DNA of 6,155 nt from Candidatus Zipacnadia bacterium (GTDB lineage: Bacteria; Armatimonadota; Zipacnadia; Zipacnadales; Zipacnadaceae): NCBI GenBank assembly GCA_029821455.1, contig JALGTI010000193.1, positions 1 through 6,155 of the forward strand, given 5' to 3'. The notes under the pieces are model-generated. The model was not told the DNA's origin. It saw only the letters and a list, made by a program, of their open reading frames with translations, and did no database searches. Both the position numbers and the translations under genes were made by a program. Each line of letters starts with the position of its first letter. The stretch's first letter is position 1. This document shows positions 1-4,268 of this stretch, piece by piece.

Positions 1-429
1 CAATAGTCCGCAGATGATGGGGTCTATGATGACATCGAACTTGCCGGCCGGCGCGCGCTTGGCCGACAGTAGTGCCACTGCCTTACGTGCAGCTACACCC
101 GCGAATTCATCCGGATCCAGCGACTTAATCAGCTCGTAACCTCCAATATTGGCCCGACGCTTGGAGGCCCACTGCAGTTCGCCGTCGTCTGTCGCGGTAA
201 CGAAGACACTGACAGAGCAGCGTACCCCCCCGATCTCCAGATAGGTCCCTTGGGTATTGGCCAGGTGTGTGGTGCCGGCGCTGTCGGCATAGGAAGCGAC
301 CGAGTTGGCCAGCTTATCACCAGCCTCGCCGCGCGCGGTCTCCTCCAACGCAAAGATAGCCGCCACGCGCTCCTCCAGTGGCACCTCCCGGGGGTCAATC
401 TCGAACTCTGCGCTAATCCTGGGGGTCAG
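1..429 (-). pseudogene. tldD: TldD-family metalloprotease, continuation after the frameshift (runs off window)
   Basis: Reading the third frame from about 429 down to the window edge gives an uninterrupted stretch of about 140 codons that continues the domain at 413-703: AEFEIDPREVPLEERVA, then NSVASYADSAGTTHLANTQG, YLEIGGVRCSVSVFVTATD, and KFDVIIDPIICGLL at the edge. In TldD proteins a DP-x-x-x-G-L/V-L segment directly precedes the HExxxH zinc helix, so the catalytic site should begin just outside the window. That helix separates TldD from the inactive partner TldE, so the choice of TldD is likely but not proven. This frame has no start with a ribosome site, and a TGA at 430-432 closes it upstream, so it would be made only by frameshifting or if a sequence error is corrected. 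Typed as pseudogene because of the frameshift; the coding sequence itself looks well preserved. Confidence 0.75.
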
Positions 430-703
430 TCACACTGGGGCTGGCAGCGCGGGCCATGCTGATGGCATCGTCCAGGCAGCTCAGCAGTTCCTGCCGGTCA
501 ACGCGATTGGTGGGAGCAAATCCCCAGGCCCCGTCCACCAGCACCCGGATGCCAGCCCCCGCACTGTCCCCGGCCGAGATCTTATCCGCGCGGCCATCCT
601 GGACCACTATCGAGGTACCGGCACTTTCGGTGATACGGATATCAGCAAAATCGGCGCCCTGCTTTGAGGCCGCCGCCAGGACCCCTTCTATTAGCTCACG
701 CAT
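413..703 (-). CDS. tldD: TldD-family metalloprotease, N-terminal fragment before a frameshift
   Basis: TldD with its partner TldE (PmbA) forms a cytoplasmic protease that in known cases trims peptides such as microcin B17 and the CcdA antitoxin. This 96-residue piece has the N-terminal domain signature: GADFADIR at 16-23, a strand-rich segment with a GAGIRVLVDGAWGFAPTN core at 49-66, then a helix ending in SMARAAS. Full-length members have about 450-480 residues, so the stop TAG at 413-415 is premature. The expected continuation is intact in the frame one base on (see 1-429). The gene is either disrupted, misassembled by one base, or read through by a +1 shift. It is the last gene of the run in this window. 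Confidence 0.88.
   Translation of the reverse strand: MRELIEGVLAAASKQGADFADIRITESAGTSIVVQDGRADKISAGDSAGAGIRVLVDGAWGFAPTNRVDRQELLSCLDDAISMARAASPSVTDPQD
416..429 (-). other. Frameshift interval in tldD, containing a five-C run
   Basis: Both halves of tldD are open only in this 14-base interval, so the shift must lie here. The minus strand reads GAC CCC CAG GAT TAG in the upstream frame. Dropping one C from the run at 421-425 gives GAC CCC AGG ATT AGC GCA GAG and joins the two halves smoothly. CCC-C is also a known slippery context for +1 shifting by proline tRNA, but a homopolymer length error or mutation is simpler. Confidence 0.8.
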
Positions 704-708
704 TCTTG

Positions 709-712
709 TCCT
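709..712 (-). promoter_or_regulatory. Shine-Dalgarno site of tldD (AGGA)
   Basis: AGGA lies 5 nt before the ATG at 701-703, within the 18-base gap after the small membrane protein gene. It supports an independent start for tldD. Confidence 0.6.
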
Positions 713-721
713 AACCGCCCT

Positions 722-1099
722 CTAATTCGTTTTGTCCTTGCCCTTGCCTTCATCTCTGCCCACGGCTTGCCCGACAATGAAGGCTACTATCAGCATCAGA
801 CCAGCGACGATGAGGTAAGGGATTCCGGGCGTCCGGAAAAATCCATCCAAGAGCGCGACAATTCCTATGAAAAGGAATATGACAGCCAGGGCCACACAGG
901 CGAACAGCACCGCCAGCATTGCCGCCTTTAGGGCCGCGGTTCGCAGCGGCTCCACCACGATGCTACGGACGCTGTCCCGGGCCTTCTGTTTGAGGCTCTC
1001 ACCGACCGCGGCCACAACCTCGCCTACCACCCTACCTGGCGCAGATTCTGCGGCATCGCTCCCCGTGCTTTTTTCTGCATCGGTCTCGTGCTCTGGCAT
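722..1099 (-). CDS. Small membrane protein with two transmembrane helices, function unknown
   Basis: 125 residues from the ATG chosen here (145 from an upstream TTG at 1159). Seen: a polar acidic N-terminus (about 1-22), an amphipathic basic stretch (about 23-57), a long hydrophobic helix at about 58-84, a short turn (FFRTPGIP), a second helix at about 92-113, and a Lys/Gly/Asp-rich tail. Both termini are therefore probably cytoplasmic, with a hairpin in the membrane. This topology resembles holin-like or DUF1469-type small membrane proteins, but I see no diagnostic motif and do not claim membership. It lies 49 bases after the femX-like gene and 18 before tldD, so it is probably cotranscribed with the wall genes. 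An envelope role would be inference from position only. Confidence 0.8.
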   Translation of the reverse strand: MPEHETDAEKSTGSDAAESAPGRVVGEVVAAVGESLKQKARDSVRSIVVEPLRTAALKAAMLAVLFACVALAVIFLFIGIVALLDGFFRTPGIPYLIVAGLMLIVAFIVGQAVGRDEGKGKDKTN

Positions 1100-1104
1100 C
1101 TTGA

Positions 1105-1111
1105 CCACCTC
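1105..1111 (-). promoter_or_regulatory. Shine-Dalgarno site setting the start of the small membrane protein (GAGGTGG)
   Basis: GAGGTGG lies 5 nt (TCAAG) before the ATG at 1097-1099, the strongest ribosome site in the window. The alternative TTG at 1157-1159 overlaps the end of the femX-like gene by 11 bases and has no recognisable Shine-Dalgarno. Confidence 0.7.
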
Positions 1112-1148
1112 AGCAGTTTTGCCTTCGCTTATGTCCGGCTCTTGGACG

Positions 1149-2234
1149 CTATTGTTCAACCGAGGGCAAGCGGTGGGACCTTGCCTTCCGCCTTCTTAGT
1201 CGTGCTGCGGTCGGCTCGATAGCTCTGAACAATCCGTACAACAGGGGCGAAAAGACTCGGTGCCAGTTGCCGACGTATTCAACATACCGGGCATTGAAAC
1301 CTCTCTTGAAACGGTTCAGCCCGGCCAGGTGCTCATCTTGAGCCTGCCCCTCCACCTCCCGCGCCACGCCGCGCATATCATATACCGTGCACCCCTGTTG
1401 CTTGGCCCATAACATCATTTCCCATTGCAGCAGGTGATTGGGCATCTTGTTGCGGTGGTTATTGCTGGACGCTCCATAAACGTACCAACATTGACTGCCC
1501 AGGGCAAATGCGATAGCCGCTCCAACTGCCTCGTCGCCCACGTAAGCCAGAAAGACCTTGGCTAGTCCACCTTCGACGACGATTTTCCACATATCGTGGA
1601 AGTAAGAGCGGGCCCTCACGACGAAGCCATCGCGGTTTGCAGTGACCAGCAGAAGATCATAGAAGACGTCAATGTCGTCCAGGCCACTAGCCTGACGGAC
1701 CGTCACACCCTTGCGGCGGGCCAGGCGGATGTTGTAGCGCCATTTGCTGGCAAAGCTGGCCAGCAGCTCGTCTTCGGGCGGCGTGATGTCCACCTTCATC
1801 ACGTACTGCGGCTGCGTGCTGCCAAAGGCGCTCTTATGTCCCTCAATGGGACGGAAGCCCACTGAGGCAAGCAGACTGCAGCCTGCCGCGTCGCGGGCCT
1901 CGATGGCCGGGTCAACTTGGAGAGCCATAGCCGAGTGCTGCCTAGCCAGTTCCCTGAGCTTTGCTCCCATCTCTACAGCCACCTCAGCATCGCCTGCGTC
2001 CAGAATTGGGCCACGCGGTGCGTAAAACAAGCACTTACCCAGGCCGGGGATACTGCGCTTGAGCACAAGGCAGGTCGCTGCCAGCTGGCCATTGCGTTCC
2101 ACTGCTACAGGGAGTGGCTTCCAGCCGGTGCGGCTCTTCAGCTCCCCCCACTCCCAGCACTGCAGCACATCGCCGCGCGGCGAGGCGGCGATAAACTGGT
2201 TCCACTCCTCGCGCCTGCTTTCTGGCCAAAGCAT
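1149..2234 (-). CDS. FemAB/FemX-family peptidoglycan aminoacyltransferase
   Basis: Known members use aminoacyl-tRNA to add amino acids to the stem peptide of lipid-linked peptidoglycan precursors, on the inner face of the membrane, building the interpeptide bridge. From the ATG chosen here it has 361 residues; FemX-like proteins are usually about 330-420. Seen: WEWGELK at 27-33, YAPRGPI at 71-77, the basic WRYNIRLARRKGV at 165-177, TANRDGF at 198-204, YVYGASS at 251-257 followed by PNHLLQWEMMLWAK at 265-278, YDMRGV at 285-290 and GLNRFKRGFN at 305-314, all typical of the paired GNAT-like folds. There is no room for the coiled-coil arm of FemA. A hydrophobic C-terminal helix (about 327-340) followed by a very basic tail suggests membrane contact, fitting a lipid II substrate. 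It starts 22 bases after mrdA. The amino acid transferred cannot be read from the sequence. Confidence 0.9.
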   Translation of the reverse strand: MLWPESRREEWNQFIAASPRGDVLQCWEWGELKSRTGWKPLPVAVERNGQLAATCLVLKRSIPGLGKCLFYAPRGPILDAGDAEVAVEMGAKLRELARQHSAMALQVDPAIEARDAAGCSLLASVGFRPIEGHKSAFGSTQPQYVMKVDITPPEDELLASFASKWRYNIRLARRKGVTVRQASGLDDIDVFYDLLLVTANRDGFVVRARSYFHDMWKIVVEGGLAKVFLAYVGDEAVGAAIAFALGSQCWYVYGASSNNHRNKMPNHLLQWEMMLWAKQQGCTVYDMRGVAREVEGQAQDEHLAGLNRFKRGFNARYVEYVGNWHRVFSPLLYGLFRAIEPTAARLRRRKARSHRLPSVEQ

Positions 2235-2240
2235 ATTCAA

Positions 2241-2245
2241 CACCT
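2241..2245 (-). promoter_or_regulatory. Shine-Dalgarno site setting the femX-like start (AGGTG)
   Basis: AGGTG lies 6 nt (TTGAAT) before the ATG at 2232-2234. It favours this ATG over the longer TTG start at 2304-2306, which would overlap mrdA by 50 bases and add 24 residues with no family-like features. Confidence 0.65.
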
Positions 2246-2256
2246 GCCACCGCTGA

Positions 2257-4209
2257 TCAATCGCCAACGCCCTCTGTTGTCCGCCAGGCCGGCGCTTCCA
2301 GTCCAAATGCCGCGGCCAGGATGGCCCGGGCCACGGGAGCCGCCCACTTGCTGCCGTGGCCGGCCTCGGAAATCACCACGGCACAGGCGTACCTCGGATT
2401 CTCGTACGGTGCGAATGCCACGAACCAGGCATGGGTAGGTCTGTCGAGCCGGTGTTGCGCTGAACCGGTCTTACCGGCTACACGGATGGGGAAGTCGTGA
2501 AACTGTAATCGCGCCGTGCCGTGTCTGGATGTACAGGCCAGCCGCATCCCGCGCCGCACCTTGGCCAGCGCCTCAGGGTCAATGTCAAGGTCCTGTGGCG
2601 CTTGCGGCTGCCGCAGCTCCAACCCGCGCCCTGTATAGTCTGGCCACCGAATCTTCCTAATCAAGGTAGGGTGCACCAGCTTGCCCCCATTGGCAACGGC
2701 AGCCGTAGCGACCGCCATCTGCAAGGGCGTTACTGTCAGGTCGCCCTGACCAATGATCATGTTGAGGGTATCCCCCTCCCACCACTCATCTCGCTTGATG
2801 TTCTTCTTCCACTCCGGCGTCGGCACGAACCCATCCGCCTCACCGGACAGTTCAATGCCTGTTCGCTTGCCCAGCCCGAAACGATCAGCGTATTCGGCCA
2901 GCATCGTACTAGTCACCCCGGCCTTGCGGGCCAGACTGTAAAAGTATATGTCACACGACTGCGCAATGCCCTGATAGAAGTCCATCCGTCCGTGGGCTTT
3001 CCAGCACTTGAAAGGCTGGTGCTCGTGGCCCACGCGGATCTTGCCCTCGCACAGGAATGTCGTGTTGGTCTTGATTTTACGCTCGCAAAGTGCGGCCGTC
3101 GCTGAGATCATCTTGAAAGTAGAGGCCGGGGGAAACAACCCGGCAATGGCATAGTTGAATTGTGGCTTGTGAGGATCGCTCTGCAACCGTTCGAGTTCTT
3201 TGGCACTCCAGCCCCGCACCCACTTGTTTGGGTCGTAGCCCGGTACGCTGGCTAATACCAGCACCTCGCCGCTGTTGACATCCAGGAGCACGGCTGCGCC
3301 CACACTGACGGGGCCGGCCTTGGTGGCATGCTTCAGTGACCTCTCCGCTACTGCCTGCAGGTGAGTGTCGAGGGTCAGATACACGGCCGCGCCTGGCTGC
3401 GGGGCACGGCGGTCCACCGGCGGGCCGGCTGGCTCACCAGTGATGGTCACCTCATAGCGGGTGCGGCCCCGGATGCCCTGCAGCATTGGCACCGGCGGGT
3501 CCTCGGAGGTGTCCAGTTCACAGGATTTCTCAATCCCCGACTTGCCGATGATGGAATTAGGAGTGTATAAGCTCTCCTGTATCCGTTCGTGGCCGGGGAT
3601 GGTTGGCCCCGCCGCCGCGGCAGGCACCGGAATGTCCTTGAAACTATCGTACTCGCCGGCGTTGATGCCTCTGGCGTAGCCCAGCACATGGCAGGCACGC
3701 TCCCCTAGAGGATAGAACCGCCGGCTGACCTCTACTACCTCAATCCCAGGCAGTTCGTAACTGTGCTCCTCGATCTGGGCAACTACCTCAAGTGGGATAT
3801 CTTCGCCGATCTTAGCCAGCGGGGCAGACTCCACGTTGGCGCGCGAGGCCTTCACATTCGCCACGGCCTCCCGCACCTCCACCGTGGTGGGCTTGCTGGG
3901 CAGGATGCTGGCGAGCTGTTGAATCACCTTCTCTGCTTCCCCTTCATCGCTGGGGAAGTCGGCGGGCCTGATATTTATGTTCCAGACCGCGCGGTTGTCG
4001 GCCAGCACCGTGCCATTGCGGTCGTAGATGGTCCCCCTCGGCGCAGGCTCCCAGACCTCCTTTAGCCTGGTGCTGGCAGCAGCCTCGGCATAGTCTTGCC
4101 ATTTGAACAACTGAAGCTGCCACAGTCTGCCGACCAGAATCAGCATCGCCACCGCTATGGCGGCGGCTAAGACCTTGAAGCGTAGTAACAGCACAGTGGG
4201 TTGCGTCAC
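2257..4209 (-). CDS. mrdA: Penicillin-binding protein 2 (class B peptidoglycan D,D-transpeptidase, elongasome type)
   Basis: Crosslinks peptidoglycan during side-wall elongation, normally with the polymerase RodA. Complete, 650 residues, the usual size for the family. Seen: a single N-terminal membrane anchor at about 7-27; the PBP-dimer/pedestal domain opening with PRGTIYDRNGTVLADN at 57-72; the IGKSGIEK element at 221-228; LTLDTHLQ at 278-285. The transpeptidase has STFK at 363-366 (catalytic Ser363), SCD at 418-420 in the SxN position (Asp is common in PBP2s) and KTGSA at 580-584. Cys387 and Cys402 flank a His-containing stretch (HEHQPF) and could form a disulfide or metal site. The GTG start has a good Shine-Dalgarno. 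No rodA or mreBCD is seen, and the class A PBP and femX neighbours make this a wall-synthesis cluster. PBP2 rather than the division PBP3/FtsI is favoured by SCD and the IGKSGIEK element; the exact symbol is less certain than the family. Confidence 0.93.
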   Translation of the reverse strand: MTQPTVLLLRFKVLAAAIAVAMLILVGRLWQLQLFKWQDYAEAAASTRLKEVWEPAPRGTIYDRNGTVLADNRAVWNINIRPADFPSDEGEAEKVIQQLASILPSKPTTVEVREAVANVKASRANVESAPLAKIGEDIPLEVVAQIEEHSYELPGIEVVEVSRRFYPLGERACHVLGYARGINAGEYDSFKDIPVPAAAAGPTIPGHERIQESLYTPNSIIGKSGIEKSCELDTSEDPPVPMLQGIRGRTRYEVTITGEPAGPPVDRRAPQPGAAVYLTLDTHLQAVAERSLKHATKAGPVSVGAAVLLDVNSGEVLVLASVPGYDPNKWVRGWSAKELERLQSDPHKPQFNYAIAGLFPPASTFKMISATAALCERKIKTNTTFLCEGKIRVGHEHQPFKCWKAHGRMDFYQGIAQSCDIYFYSLARKAGVTSTMLAEYADRFGLGKRTGIELSGEADGFVPTPEWKKNIKRDEWWEGDTLNMIIGQGDLTVTPLQMAVATAAVANGGKLVHPTLIRKIRWPDYTGRGLELRQPQAPQDLDIDPEALAKVRRGMRLACTSRHGTARLQFHDFPIRVAGKTGSAQHRLDRPTHAWFVAFAPYENPRYACAVVISEAGHGSKWAAPVARAILAAAFGLEAPAWRTTEGVGD

Positions 4210-4216
4210 TGATGAA

Positions 4217-4222
4217 CCTCTC
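4217..4222 (-). promoter_or_regulatory. Shine-Dalgarno site of mrdA (GAGAGG)
   Basis: GAGAGG lies 7 nt (TTCATCA) before the GTG at 4207-4209. This good match and spacing supports the GTG start of the PBP2 gene, whose translation then runs straight into a short cytoplasmic segment and the membrane anchor. Confidence 0.75.
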
Positions 4223-4241
4223 GAGGAACCACACGTTCCTC
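4223..4241 (-). promoter_or_regulatory. Hairpin directly upstream of the mrdA ribosome binding site
   Basis: A perfect 7-bp inverted repeat on the minus strand, GAGGAAC - GTGTG - GTTCCTC, with a 5-nt loop. It ends at the base next to the mrdA Shine-Dalgarno sequence. No U-tract follows, so it is not an intrinsic terminator. It could stabilise the downstream mRNA or tune initiation on mrdA. A second small stem, CCCC-ATTCT-GGGG, lies at 4253-4265, just after the upstream stop codon. Confidence 0.45.
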
Positions 4242-4268
4242 CATCTGACCGTCCCCAGAATGGGGCGG

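Larger units (their letters stand above)
4206..4268 (-). other. In-frame extension of the class A PBP frame after its TAA, ending on the mrdA start
   Basis: After the TAA at 4269-4271 the same frame continues for 20 sense codons to a TGA at 4206-4208. That TGA overlaps the mrdA GTG start in the arrangement GTGA. The extension contains an ATG at 4242-4244 that would give a 12-residue peptide, MEERVVPREVHQ, with only a weak upstream GGGGA as ribosome site. It may be the remains of a longer PBP C-terminus that was translationally coupled to mrdA, a leader peptide, or chance. Confidence 0.3.

Noticed and set aside
129..398. Alternative minus-strand frame of 89 codons under tldD, starting at TTG
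   Set aside because: The neighbouring frame over the same bases gives recognisable TldD sequence; this one is Arg/Trp/Pro-rich shadow translation.
1..429. Assignment to TldE/PmbA instead of TldD
   Set aside because: The DP-x-x-x-G-L-L segment at the edge fits the lead-in to the TldD zinc helix better, though the decisive HExxxH lies outside the window.
722..1099. Phage holin or lysis cassette
   Set aside because: The two-helix topology is compatible, but no endolysin or phage genes are present and the neighbours are housekeeping wall genes.
1917..2438. Plus-strand open frame of 173 codons across the femX-mrdA junction
   Set aside because: It is antisense to two recognised genes, has a Pro/Arg-rich low-information translation, and no ribosome site was noted.
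2257..4209. Division transpeptidase FtsI/PBP3
   Set aside because: SCD in place of the usual SxN and the IGKSGIEK element fit PBP2, and no division genes are nearby.
4253..4265. CCCC-ATTCT-GGGG stem after the PBP1 stop as a transcription terminator
   Set aside because: Only 4 bp, with no following U-tract, and the next gene continues on the same strand 44 bases later.
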